Assembly (NCBI GenBank): GCA_900555105.1
Contig: USJP01000029.1
Location: 1-10,003, forward strand
Source of the DNA: an uncultured Coriobacteriaceae bacterium
GTDB taxonomy: Bacteria; Actinomycetota; Coriobacteriia; Coriobacteriales; UMGS124
Direction: 5' to 3'
Length of the DNA: 10,003 nt
Position 1 is the stretch's first letter; the number at the start of each line of letters is the position of its first letter. The translations under genes were made by a program, and so were the position numbers. Below the pieces are notes generated by a model. That model saw only the letters and a program-made list of their open reading frames with translations. It was not told where the DNA came from and did no database searches. This document shows positions 1-7,643 of the stretch, piece after piece.

Positions 1-1492
1 GGATCTTGTTGCGCGCGCTGGGCGTCTTCACGATGTTGAGCCAGTCGCGGCTGGGCTTTGCGTTGTTCTGCGTGATGATCTCCACGCGGTCGCCCATCTG
101 AAGCTCGTAGGAAAGCGGCACGACCGTGCCGTTCACCTTGGCGCCAATACAGTGATGGCCGACCTCGGTATGCACTGCATAGGCAAAGTCGATGGGCGTG
201 GAGCCCGCACGGAGCACCTGCACCTCGCCGGCCGGCGTGAAGACGAAGACCTCGCTGTCGTACAGGTCGATCTTCACAGCCTCGAGGAACTCCTGAGGGT
301 CGGACAGGTCGTCCTGCTGGGTCCAGTCGAGCGTGCGGCCCAACCATGCGAGCTGGTCGTCGAGACGCTGCGCCGAGCTTTGCTTGTCGCCGTCGGAGTT
401 GCCCGCCTGCTTGTAGAGCCAGTGGGCGGCGATGCCGTACTCGGCGTGCTCGTTCATCTCCTCGGTGCGAATCTGCACCTCGAGGGGGCGGCCCGCAGGA
501 CCGATGACCGTGGTGTGCAGCGACTGGTACATGTTGAACTTGGGCATTGCGATGTAGTCTTTGAAGCGCCCGGGCATGGGTGTCCACAGGGCGTGGACGG
601 CTCCAAGGACGCCGTAGCACTCGCGCACATCGTCGGTGATGACGCGCAGCGCGATGAGGTCGTAGATCTCGCTGAAGTCCTTGCCCTTGTTCTTCATCTT
701 CATATAGATGGAGTAGAGGTGCTTGGGCCTGCCCATGATGCGGAAATGCTCGATCTTGGCCTTCGTGAGCTCGTCGCGCAAGATGGTCTTGACCGTCTCC
801 AGGTACGCCTCGCGCTCGGCGCGCGACTCGGCGACCATGCGTGCGACCTGGCGGTACTTCGTAGGATCCAGGTAGAAGAACGACAGGTCCTCGAGCTCCC
901 ACTTGATGGAGCTGATGCCCAGGCGGTTTGCCAGGGGCGCGTAGATGCTCATCGTCTCATTGGCCTTGAAGATACGGCGGTCCTCAGGGATGGCCATGAG
1001 CGTGCGCATGTTGTGCAGGCGGTCGGCCAGCTTGATGATGATGACGCGGATGTCCTTGGCCATGGCGAGGAACATCTTGCGCAGGTTGAGCGCCTGCTGC
1101 TCGGAGATGTTCGTGAGCTTCGTCACGCCGTCAACCAGCTCGGAGACCTGGGGCCCAAAGAGCTCGGAAAGCTCATCGAGCGTAGCATCGGTGTCCTCGA
1201 CGGTGTCATGGAGAAGGCCCGCGCACAGCATGTCAACGTCGGAATGGAGGTTCTTCGCCAAGATGATGGCGACTTCCACCGGGTGGTTGATGTAGGGCTC
1301 GCCCGACTTGCGCTTCTGGTCGCGATGATGGGCACGCGCAAACTCATAGGCGCGCTCGATCTTCTCCACCTCGGCGGGGCTCAGGTAGGAAGCGGCGCAT
1401 TCGCGGAGCACGGGGAAGTTGTCCAGCTGCCCTTGAGGCGGGAGGGCCGGCGCGGTGGGGTCGTACTTTGTGTGGATGACGGATTCAGCCAT
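1..1492 (-). CDS. rel: Bifunctional (p)ppGpp synthetase/hydrolase, Rel/SpoT family (C-terminal part beyond window)
   Basis: Stringent-response enzyme that makes and degrades (p)ppGpp, a cytoplasmic protein that associates with ribosomes. 497 codons are visible before the window edge; full-length family members have roughly 730-790 residues, so the later regulatory region (zinc-finger and ACT domains) lies outside. The N-terminal HD hydrolase domain (about residues 30-190) has an intact HDTVED motif at H95-D100, so hydrolase activity is expected. The synthetase domain (about 230-370) contains RFKD at 309-312 (RXKD type, typical of bifunctional Rel rather than the EXDD of monofunctional RelA), followed by the YQSLHT motif. 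A TGS domain follows at about 410-470 (EVFVFTP...AYAVHTEVGHHC). The ATG at 1490-1492 is chosen because AGGAGG lies 9 nt upstream. It begins 29 nt after the recJ stop, so it is probably the downstream gene of the same operon. I see no frameshift in the visible part. Confidence 0.96.
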   Translation of the reverse strand, partial: MAESVIHTKYDPTAPALPPQGQLDNFPVLRECAASYLSPAEVEKIERAYEFARAHHRDQKRKSGEPYINHPVEVAIILAKNLHSDVDMLCAGLLHDTVEDTDATLDELSELFGPQVSELVDGVTKLTNISEQQALNLRKMFLAMAKDIRVIIIKLADRLHNMRTLMAIPEDRRIFKANETMSIYAPLANRLGISSIKWELEDLSFFYLDPTKYRQVARMVAESRAEREAYLETVKTILRDELTKAKIEHFRIMGRPKHLYSIYMKMKNKGKDFSEIYDLIALRVITDDVRECYGVLGAVHALWTPMPGRFKDYIAMPKFNMYQSLHTTVIGPAGRPLEVQIRTEEMNEHAEYGIAAHWLYKQAGNSDGDKQSSAQRLDDQLAWLGRTLDWTQQDDLSDPQEFLEAVKIDLYDSEVFVFTPAGEVQVLRAGSTPIDFAYAVHTEVGHHCIGAKVNGTVVPLSYELQMGDRVEIITQNNAKPSRDWLNIVKTPSARNKI

Positions 1493-1501
1493 GGCAATGC
1501 G

Positions 1502-1507
1502 CCTCCT
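1502..1507 (-). promoter_or_regulatory. Ribosome binding site of rel
   Basis: The minus strand reads AGGAGG, a perfect Shine-Dalgarno core, 9 nt before the ATG at 1490-1492. It fixes the rel start. It lies in the 29-nt recJ-rel gap, which has no room for a convincing terminator, supporting co-transcription. Confidence 0.8.
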
Positions 1508-1521
1508 GGAATACCTCGGTT

Positions 1522-4500
1522 CTAGTCAGTTGGAAGTATAGGCCTGTTGATGCGCGCAAGCACAGAAGGCGCGTCGCTTTCGAGCGCCCAACGGCGAAAT
1601 GCGTCAAATTCTTGCAGCGCGTTGAGCCCCTCGAGATATCGGATGGAGCGCGTCAGGTCCATACGCTCAGGCGAAGGCACCATAGAGATGCGCCTGCCCA
1701 CGCCATATCCGCTCGTCTGGGTGAAACCGAGTTCACGGAAGATGGAGATGCCGCAAGACACGCCTTTGGCCCCGAACGTGGGAGTGCAGCCCAAGCTCGC
1801 ACAGTCCGCGGCAAGCTCGGCGTTGGTGAGTGCAAAACCGTCCTCGCCACCCAGGCGCGCCTCGCGGTCGCGACGGCATAGCACGCGATAGAGCGACACC
1901 AGGTCCTCGCGGCATGGGGCATCAGAAGAAAGGACGCGCTCGTTGATGCGGGCGTCGGAGCCACCGTAGGCAAGGTGAATCCAAGAATCGCTGCCATCGC
2001 GGCCTGCACGACCCGACATCTGGTTGAACTCGACCTCGTCGAACGGCAGGTGATAGAGCACGACATGACGGACGTCGGGCAGGTTGACGCCCTCGCCGAA
2101 AGCGCTGGTCGACACAACGAGACGGACCTCGCCGCTGCGGAAGGCGTCTTCCACGGCAGCACGGTCGGAACGGGAAAGGCCGGCGTTGTAGAAGGCGACG
2201 CGGTATCCGAAATCGCGCACACGACGGCGCAGCGTGCGAGCCAAGTTCACGGTCTGCTCGCGGGAATTGACATACACGAGCGTCTTTTGGCCGCTGGCAA
2301 GCAGGCTCACCAGACGTTCGTCGCGATCGGCGCGACCGCGCTCGTCACTCACATGCAAGTTCTCGCGCACCGAGGGGTCAAGCACGACACCGTCCGGGGC
2401 GATGTCGAGCAGGCGGCAGATCTCCTGGCCAACCTTGGCAGAAGCCGTCGCGGTGACGGCAAGCACGCAAGGGTGGCCCAACTCGTCGAGCACGCGAGGC
2501 ATGTCGAGATAGGAGCTACGATTGCCCGAGGCGGCCAGACCCGCATGATGGGCCTCGTCCACCACGACAAAGCCGACGCGGCCCGAGCTTGCGAACTTGG
2601 CCGAGTGGATGGCGAGGAACTCGGGCGTGGTGAGAACGATGTCAACGGCGCCCGAGGCAAGACCCTCGAACACGCTGGCGCGGTCCTCGAGTGGGGTCTC
2701 ACCCGTAAGCACGCGCGTCGTCATTCCGAGGCTGTCAAAGACGCGGCCAAGGTGGTAGGCCTGGTCGCTCACAAGCGCACGCAGGGGGTACACGAACACG
2801 CTCGCCTTGTTGTGCAGCAGTGCGCAGCGCGCGGCATGCACATGGAAGATGAGCGACTTGCCACGGCCCGTGGCCATGACGCACAACGACGAGACGCCGG
2901 CCTCGAGGTTTTCAAGGGCGCGCGCCTGGGCAGGCAAAAGCTCGTGCTCGCCGATGAGGAGCCTGCGCAGCTCGTCGGTCACGTCTTTGGAGGACATGGC
3001 CGCCAGGCGCGCCCTCTCGGCGGCGCGGGCGTTGGCTTGCTCGAGCTCATCGGCGCACGCAGCACCGGTCTCGATGCTGACCAAGACGTTGACGCCGATG
3101 GGCCTGCCGTCGACGCCGCCCGTAATGTTCTCGACAACGGCACGGTAGGCCGCGCCGCGGTCGATGCGCGGCGCTATTGCGGCAGCTATGAAGCGCTTGA
3201 GATAGCCCACGCGATCCCCGTTGGGGTCGATAAGGGCAACTGCCTTGGGATCGTTGGGATTGGAAGGCTCGCGTTCGAGACGCAGGGCGTCACCAGGCTG
3301 CAAACGCGCCACAATGCTCTGCCTGCCGTCGAACGTAACACCGACGACCTTTGTGTGGAACTGGGAGGCGTTGGCGAGGCTCTCGAGCTCGCTTTCGGAA
3401 ATGTACTGGTCGGCGTTTTCGAAAAGGGCCTCGACGAGATGCACAGTGGCGGGGTCGGGCGCCTCGGCGTCACGCGCGTCGCGCAAAAGCACATCCTTGA
3501 CGTGCATCTTGCAGCTCACGCGGTTCTGCCACGTCTCAACCTTAGGTTCAAAGACAATGTCGACCGCCTCGTCGCACTCAACGAGGGTCTCGACGTTCTC
3601 GGCGTTGAACATGATGGCCTGGCAGGAACCGCTCGCGTCGTTTGCGAGGAAGGAAAGGTGCTTGCCCTCCTCACCGCGCCGACGGCGGTCCGTCATCGTG
3701 GCACCGGTGACCGCAAGCACCGGCGTCTCATTGCCCTGGCCAAAGGGCTGAAGCACCGAGAGGGAGGAGATGGTGTCGACGGTGACCTCGGCGAGGTCAA
3801 CCACAGCCGAAACGCTCAGACGGTCTTCGAAGTCCTCGGGAGGCAGCGCCGCGAGGTACTCCTCCATGCGGTCGCGGAAGGCGTCGAGGTTGCCGGCATC
3901 AAGCGTGATGCCCACGGCACCGGCATGGCCGCCGAAGCGGATGAGCAGGTCCGAGCAGCTCTCGACGGCCTCGAAAAGGTTGACGTCGCCGACGCTTCGG
4001 CCCGAGCCGCGCGCCACGCCGTCGGAGATGGTGAAGAGGATGACGGGCACATGGTAGAGGCTCACGATGCGACTGGCAACGATGCCCTTAACGCCTTCGT
4101 GCCACCCCTCCCCGCCCACGACGATGACGCGCCCGCCCTCGTAGGTTGCTTCGACAAGCGCATTCGCGTCGTCGAAAAGCTGGCGCTCGATGGCGCGGCG
4201 CTCGCGGTTGATGTCCTCAAGGCGCATGGCGATGCGCTCGGCCTCTTGAGGGTCGCGCTCCATGAGAAGGTTGAGCGCGATGGCCGGGTCGTCCATCCTG
4301 CCCGCCGCGTTCATGCGCGGGATAAGGGAGAAGGCCAGGTCGTCGGCAGACATCTGGGTGAGGTCGCGACGTGCCTGCACGGCAAGCGCCGCAAGGCCCG
4401 GGTTTTCAACCCGACGCAGGCGTGCGATGCCCTCAGCCACAAGCGAGCGGTTCTCGCCAGTGAGCAGCATCATGTCGCTCACCGTGCCCAGCGTGGCGAT

Positions 4501-5184
4501 GTCGGTGTACTCGCGCCACAGGTCGGGCTGGCCCATACGGTGACCGAGCTCGTCGATGACCTTGAGGGCGACACCGACACCGGCAAGCTCGCGTGAAGGG
4601 CACTCGGGGTCGAGCTTGGGGTCGCACACCGGCACACCCTGCGGCACGAGGTCGCCGGGCTCATGATGGTCGGTCACGGCGACGTCGATGCCGTGCTCAA
4701 GCAGCTCAGCGCACTCCTTGGCAGAGGCGATGCCGGTGTCGACGGTGACGATGAGGTCGGGAGCGCACGTCTCCAGCAGTCGCTCGACGGCGATCTGCGA
4801 CAGGCCGTAGCCTTCGCCAAAGCGCTTGGGAATGAACGGGGTGACGTTGCCGCCGAGATCGCGCAGGCCACTCGTCAGAAGACAGGTGGCGCTGATGCCA
4901 TCGACGTCGAAGTCACCGAAGACCGCGATGTGCTCCCCTGCCTCAAGGGCATGCTGCAGGCGGGCGACGACGGCACCCAGGCCTGGGATGAGAAGCGGGT
5001 CGGCCCAGTCACGGTCGAGCGACGGCGAGAGAAAGTCCCTGGCCTGCTGCGCATCGCAGATGCCCCTGCCAGCCATGATGCGCGCGGCAAGCGACGACAC
5101 CCCGCAGGAGTCCTCGATGAGCTGAGCGGCGCCAGCGTCGAAGGGAACGACCTCCCAGCGCCTGTTGCGGGCCAGGGACGCCAT
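1522..5184 (-). CDS. recJ: RecJ single-strand exonuclease fused to HIRAN domain and SF2 DEAH-box helicase
   Basis: 1220 residues, about twice a classical RecJ (near 577 in E. coli). Residues 1-570 are a complete RecJ core, which degrades ssDNA 5' to 3' in recombination and mismatch repair: DFDVDG 91-96, VDTGI 148-152, DHH 172-174, AGVGVALK 201-208, GTVSD 233-237, RMNAAGRMDD 290-299, then DHHA1 with WHEGVKGIVA 361-370 and GGH 418-420, then the PFGQGN entry (480) to an OB fold. Residues about 606-706 look like a HIRAN domain (FHTKVVGVTFDGRQ, LEREPSNPNDPKAV, VGYLKR, VENITGG). Residues about 735-1085 are an SF2 helicase: ATGRGKS 771-777, DEAH 876-879, TATAS 911-915, YNAGLS 999, STSAFGEGVNLP 1025, QMSGRAGRDG 1055-1064. 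A tail at 1090-1220 resembles the RecJ C-terminus of Bacillus as I recall it. The ATG overlaps the secF stop as TAATG, with a weak Shine-Dalgarno, so translation is probably coupled to secF. The frame is open throughout. The nuclease call is firm; partnership of the domains is inferred. Confidence 0.95.
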   Translation of the reverse strand: MASLARNRRWEVVPFDAGAAQLIEDSCGVSSLAARIMAGRGICDAQQARDFLSPSLDRDWADPLLIPGLGAVVARLQHALEAGEHIAVFGDFDVDGISATCLLTSGLRDLGGNVTPFIPKRFGEGYGLSQIAVERLLETCAPDLIVTVDTGIASAKECAELLEHGIDVAVTDHHEPGDLVPQGVPVCDPKLDPECPSRELAGVGVALKVIDELGHRMGQPDLWREYTDIATLGTVSDMMLLTGENRSLVAEGIARLRRVENPGLAALAVQARRDLTQMSADDLAFSLIPRMNAAGRMDDPAIALNLLMERDPQEAERIAMRLEDINRERRAIERQLFDDANALVEATYEGGRVIVVGGEGWHEGVKGIVASRIVSLYHVPVILFTISDGVARGSGRSVGDVNLFEAVESCSDLLIRFGGHAGAVGITLDAGNLDAFRDRMEEYLAALPPEDFEDRLSVSAVVDLAEVTVDTISSLSVLQPFGQGNETPVLAVTGATMTDRRRRGEEGKHLSFLANDASGSCQAIMFNAENVETLVECDEAVDIVFEPKVETWQNRVSCKMHVKDVLLRDARDAEAPDPATVHLVEALFENADQYISESELESLANASQFHTKVVGVTFDGRQSIVARLQPGDALRLEREPSNPNDPKAVALIDPNGDRVGYLKRFIAAAIAPRIDRGAAYRAVVENITGGVDGRPIGVNVLVSIETGAACADELEQANARAAERARLAAMSSKDVTDELRRLLIGEHELLPAQARALENLEAGVSSLCVMATGRGKSLIFHVHAARCALLHNKASVFVYPLRALVSDQAYHLGRVFDSLGMTTRVLTGETPLEDRASVFEGLASGAVDIVLTTPEFLAIHSAKFASSGRVGFVVVDEAHHAGLAASGNRSSYLDMPRVLDELGHPCVLAVTATASAKVGQEICRLLDIAPDGVVLDPSVRENLHVSDERGRADRDERLVSLLASGQKTLVYVNSREQTVNLARTLRRRVRDFGYRVAFYNAGLSRSDRAAVEDAFRSGEVRLVVSTSAFGEGVNLPDVRHVVLYHLPFDEVEFNQMSGRAGRDGSDSWIHLAYGGSDARINERVLSSDAPCREDLVSLYRVLCRRDREARLGGEDGFALTNAELAADCASLGCTPTFGAKGVSCGISIFRELGFTQTSGYGVGRRISMVPSPERMDLTRSIRYLEGLNALQEFDAFRRWALESDAPSVLARINRPILPTD
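1930..2982 (-). other. SF2 DEAH-box helicase module of the RecJ fusion (residues about 735-1085)
   Basis: Both RecA-like lobes are present and look active. A P-x-Q element at 751-753 matches motif 0 of RecQ. Walker A is GRGKS (773-777), with lysine K776. Motif Ia is VYPLRALVSDQ, motif II is VVDEAHH, motif III is VTATAS, the region before motif V is FYNAGLS, motif V is FGEGVNLPDVRHVV, and motif VI is MSGRAGRDG with both arginines. Overall it is closest to RecQ, but the aromatic loop after DEAH (usually CISQWGHDFR in RecQ) is missing and replaced by HAGLAASGNRSSY, and there is no RecQ-style four-cysteine zinc site afterwards. Confidence 0.88.
3067..3369 (-). other. HIRAN domain inside the RecJ fusion (residues about 606-706)
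   Basis: This segment begins FHTKVVGVTFDGRQ, passes through LEREPSNPNDPKAVAL and VGYLKR, and ends with a GGVDGRPIGVNVLV strand. That order matches the HIRAN family (HIP116/HLTF and Rad5 N-terminal domain): an F-x-T-x-V-V-G start, an R-E-P-x-N-x-x-D-x-x-A-V core, then a V-G-Y-L turn. HIRAN of HLTF is known to bind ssDNA 3' ends. Whether this copy binds DNA ends is inference. It sits as a linker between the nuclease and the helicase. Confidence 0.8.
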
Positions 5185-6146
5185 TAGCGGCCCTGCTTGG
5201 TATCGGGGGAAACGCCAGCAGCCTTGTCGCCGTAACGCTTCTCAGCTTCGCGCCACTGCGGCTCGCGGCCCTTCCACAGCGCATAGGCAGGCGCGGCAAG
5301 GACAAGCGAGGAATAAGTGCTCAGCACGAGGCCGCACACCATGGCGAAGGCGAAGCCCTTGAGGGTGTCGCCGCCGAAAAGCAGAAGGATGAACACGGGC
5401 ACCACAGAGGTGATGGAGGTGTTGAGCGAACGCACGATGACCTGGTTCTCAGACCAGTTGGTAATCTGCATGGCCGTGCGGTGCACGCCGTCGCGAAGGC
5501 CGCGGATGTTCTCGTTGACGCGGTTGAACACCACGACGGTGTCGTAGAGGCAGTAGCCCATGATGGTGAGCAGGGCCGCCACGACGTTGGGCGTGACCTC
5601 CATCTGCGTCCAGGAGTAGATGCCCATGACGATCACGAGCACCTGAGCCAGGGACAGGACGCCCATGAGGGCCATCTTGAACTCATAGCGCACCGAGACG
5701 TACAGGATGATGAGCGCGATGACCACCGCGAAGGCAATCGCCATGGAACGCGTGATGTCGCCACCCCAGTTGGGGCCGATGGTGGTGACGGAGAACGTGT
5801 TGTCTGCGATGCCGACCTGCTGCGCCACGGCAGAAGCCACAGCGTTTGCCTCGACAGGGTCGGTCTCGCCGGTGCGCACCATGAAGCCGTCGACGTCGTT
5901 GACCGAGGTGGTCTGAACGACGGCGTCAGGCTGGCCCTGGTCGGCGAAAGCGTCGCGCAACTGAGACTGCGTCACACCGGCAGCGTCGTTGAACGTGACC
6001 TGCGAACCACCGAGGAACTCGATGCCGAAGTTAAGGCCGCGGAACAGAAGGCCCGCGATGGAAAGCACGACAAGTACGAGCGAAATAGTAAAGAACAGGT
6101 TGCGATGCTTGACGAATTGAATCTCATGCTTGAAATGGCTACGCAT
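5184..6146 (-). CDS. secF: Protein translocase subunit SecF
   Basis: Inner-membrane partner of SecD. SecDF uses the proton-motive force to help the SecYEG/SecA channel complete protein export. The chain has TM1 near the N-terminus, GIEFLGG at the start of the extracytoplasmic domain, then a five-helix bundle. The fourth membrane segment has the family DTVVVF motif in the form YDTVVVFNRVNENI, and a later segment has the RSLNTSITSVVPVF and FGGDTLKGFAFA signatures. I start it at the ATG at 6144-6146 (320 residues) because AAGGGGGG lies 8 nt upstream. An in-frame GTG at 6153-6155 would add three residues, but its Shine-Dalgarno would abut the start codon. It overlaps the secD end by 8 nt, and its TAA shares a base with the recJ ATG, so the three genes look translationally linked. 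Confidence 0.96.
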   Translation of the reverse strand: MRSHFKHEIQFVKHRNLFFTISLVLVVLSIAGLLFRGLNFGIEFLGGSQVTFNDAAGVTQSQLRDAFADQGQPDAVVQTTSVNDVDGFMVRTGETDPVEANAVASAVAQQVGIADNTFSVTTIGPNWGGDITRSMAIAFAVVIALIILYVSVRYEFKMALMGVLSLAQVLVIVMGIYSWTQMEVTPNVVAALLTIMGYCLYDTVVVFNRVNENIRGLRDGVHRTAMQITNWSENQVIVRSLNTSITSVVPVFILLLFGGDTLKGFAFAMVCGLVLSTYSSLVLAAPAYALWKGREPQWREAEKRYGDKAAGVSPDTKQGR

Positions 6147-7623
6147 CCTGCTCACCCCCCTTCACGGCAGAGGCAGCGGGCTTCTTTGCCTCTTCCATGT
6201 CGGCTTTGACGCCCCAGAAGCCGGGGTTCTTCTCCACGGCGCCGCGGCCAAGCAGGCGGATGGCGGGAGTGGTGAACATGAGCAGCGTAAAGAACGAGCA
6301 GAGGACGCCCAGGGCAAGCGTGAGACCGAAGCCGCGCGCCGAACCCGTGGTGAGGAAGAACAGGCCCAGTGCGGAGATGAGGGACACCACACCGGCATCG
6401 AGAGCAGTCATGATGCCGTGCTTGGAACCGGAGATGGAAGCGGTGCGTACGGACTTGCCCGCACGCAACTCCTCGCGGAAACGCTCAAGCACGAGAATGG
6501 TGGAGTCGGCCGCCATACCGATGGTCAGCACGACGCCGGCAAGGCCGGACAGCGAGAGCGCAAAAAGGCCCATTGAGGAAAGTGCGGCAAAGATGCCCAG
6601 ATAGACGATGCCAAAGGTAAGCAGTGCGCCGGCAGTGATGAGGCCCATGCCCTGGTAGAACACGAACAGGTACACAAGGATAAGGATGAAGCCGACAACG
6701 ACGGCCACGAGACCCTGCATGAGGGAGTCCTGTCCGAGCGTGGGGCCAACGTAGCTGGACTCGGAGTACTCAAGCGTCACGGGAAGGGCACCAGACTCCA
6801 GAACGGTCTTGAACGACTTGGCCTCCTCGAGCGAGTAGTTGCCCGTGATGGAGACGTCGCCGTTGGTGATGGCGGTCTGCACGGCAGGGGCGCTCTGGAC
6901 CACACCGTCAAGTAGGATGGCGATGCGGCTCTTCGTGTCGGCCAGAACCCTCGTCACGTCGCCGAAGGCCTTGGTGCCTTGGGCGTCGAGGTGCAGGTTG
7001 ACGGCGTAATAGGCGCTGCCCGAGCTCTGCATGCCGATGGTGACGCTCTCGATCTGGTCGCCGGTCATGAAGGCCTCGTAGGTGCCGGGCTCAAGCTTCA
7101 CGCCCGTGGCGCCGGCGTTGATCTTGGCCAAGGCGTCCTGGTCGGCGATGTCGTTGAGGTCGACGAACTCAAGGGTGCCGGTGGTACCCATGGTGTCGAT
7201 GACCTCCTGGGCGTTGGTAGCGCCAGGAATCTGAATGAGAATCTGGTTCGTGCCCTGACGCTGAACGGTGGCCTCGCTGGCACCCAGGGAGTTCACGCGG
7301 TTCGTGACGATTGCCACGGCCGACTCCATATCGGTGTCGGTGACGTCCGACCCATCGGGCTTTTCAGCAGTCATGATGACCGAGACGCCGCCCTTGATGT
7401 CGAGGCCCTGCGTGATCTTCTGGTCAAGCGGCCAGAAGCCCACGAAGCACACGGCCAGCAGCACGACGAGCACCACGAGCACGCTCACATAGCGACGCAC
7501 GTCGGGCTTCATCGCCTTCTTGTGCGGCTTTTTCTTGGATTTCTTCGGTGCGGGTCGCGCCGTGCCCGAGGCTTCCGCCCAGGCTTGAGCCACGCTGTGC
7601 GGCTCAGCGTTCTTGTCCGACAT
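6139..7623 (-). CDS. secD: Protein translocase subunit SecD
   Basis: 494-residue membrane subunit that forms SecDF with the next gene and drives late steps of Sec export. A lysine-rich cytoplasmic N-terminus (about residues 27-39, KKSKKKPHKK) precedes TM1 (about 44-64). The first extracytoplasmic domain opens with GLDIKGGVS (73-81, the family LGLDLxGG site). The P1 head domain fills up to about 295 and includes QIPG (131-134) and the ILLDGVVQSAP strand. Five membrane segments occupy about 302-465. The fourth carries GMAADSTILVLERFREE (369-385), equivalent to the usual GMAVDANVLIFERI, keeping the aspartate (D373) but with the family asparagine replaced by threonine. Length is short relative to E. 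coli SecD (about 615) and consistent with Gram-positive forms. The ATG start has AAGGGAG 5 nt upstream. No yajC lies between it and tgt. Confidence 0.97.
   Translation of the reverse strand: MSDKNAEPHSVAQAWAEASGTARPAPKKSKKKPHKKAMKPDVRRYVSVLVVLVVLLAVCFVGFWPLDQKITQGLDIKGGVSVIMTAEKPDGSDVTDTDMESAVAIVTNRVNSLGASEATVQRQGTNQILIQIPGATNAQEVIDTMGTTGTLEFVDLNDIADQDALAKINAGATGVKLEPGTYEAFMTGDQIESVTIGMQSSGSAYYAVNLHLDAQGTKAFGDVTRVLADTKSRIAILLDGVVQSAPAVQTAITNGDVSITGNYSLEEAKSFKTVLESGALPVTLEYSESSYVGPTLGQDSLMQGLVAVVVGFILILVYLFVFYQGMGLITAGALLTFGIVYLGIFAALSSMGLFALSLSGLAGVVLTIGMAADSTILVLERFREELRAGKSVRTASISGSKHGIMTALDAGVVSLISALGLFFLTTGSARGFGLTLALGVLCSFFTLLMFTTPAIRLLGRGAVEKNPGFWGVKADMEEAKKPAASAVKGGEQDA
6155..6162 (-). 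promoter_or_regulatory. Ribosome binding site of secF
   Basis: The minus strand reads AAGGGGGG inside the 3' end of secD, 8 nt before the ATG at 6144-6146. It favours this ATG over the GTG at 6153-6155, which the purine run partly overlaps. Confidence 0.55.
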
Positions 7624-7628
7624 ATCAG

Positions 7629-7635
7629 CTCCCTT
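7629..7635 (-). promoter_or_regulatory. Ribosome binding site of secD
   Basis: The minus strand reads AAGGGAG, 5 nt before the secD ATG at 7621-7623, supporting that start. Confidence 0.7.
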
Positions 7636-7643
7636 GTTTGCCG

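Noticed and set aside
152..1525. 457-codon open frame on the plus strand opposite rel
   Set aside because: Shadow of the rel reading frame; low-complexity translation rich in Leu, Val, His and Glu and no family motif.
1975..4596. 873-codon open frame on the plus strand opposite recJ
   Set aside because: It is antisense to a gene with clear family motifs throughout. In high-GC DNA the complementary frame of a real gene often lacks stops. Its translation is His/Val/Leu/Asp-rich with no recognisable domain.
4660..4920. Variant RecJ motifs (DFDVDG and VDTGI) as signs of an inactive nuclease
   Set aside because: The metal-binding aspartates and the DHH histidines are all present, and Phe and Thr at these places are conservative family variation, so the nuclease should be active.
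6153..6155. GTG as the secF start
   Set aside because: The purine-rich Shine-Dalgarno run abuts this codon, whereas the ATG nine bases downstream has an 8-nt spacing. It remains possible and adds only three residues.
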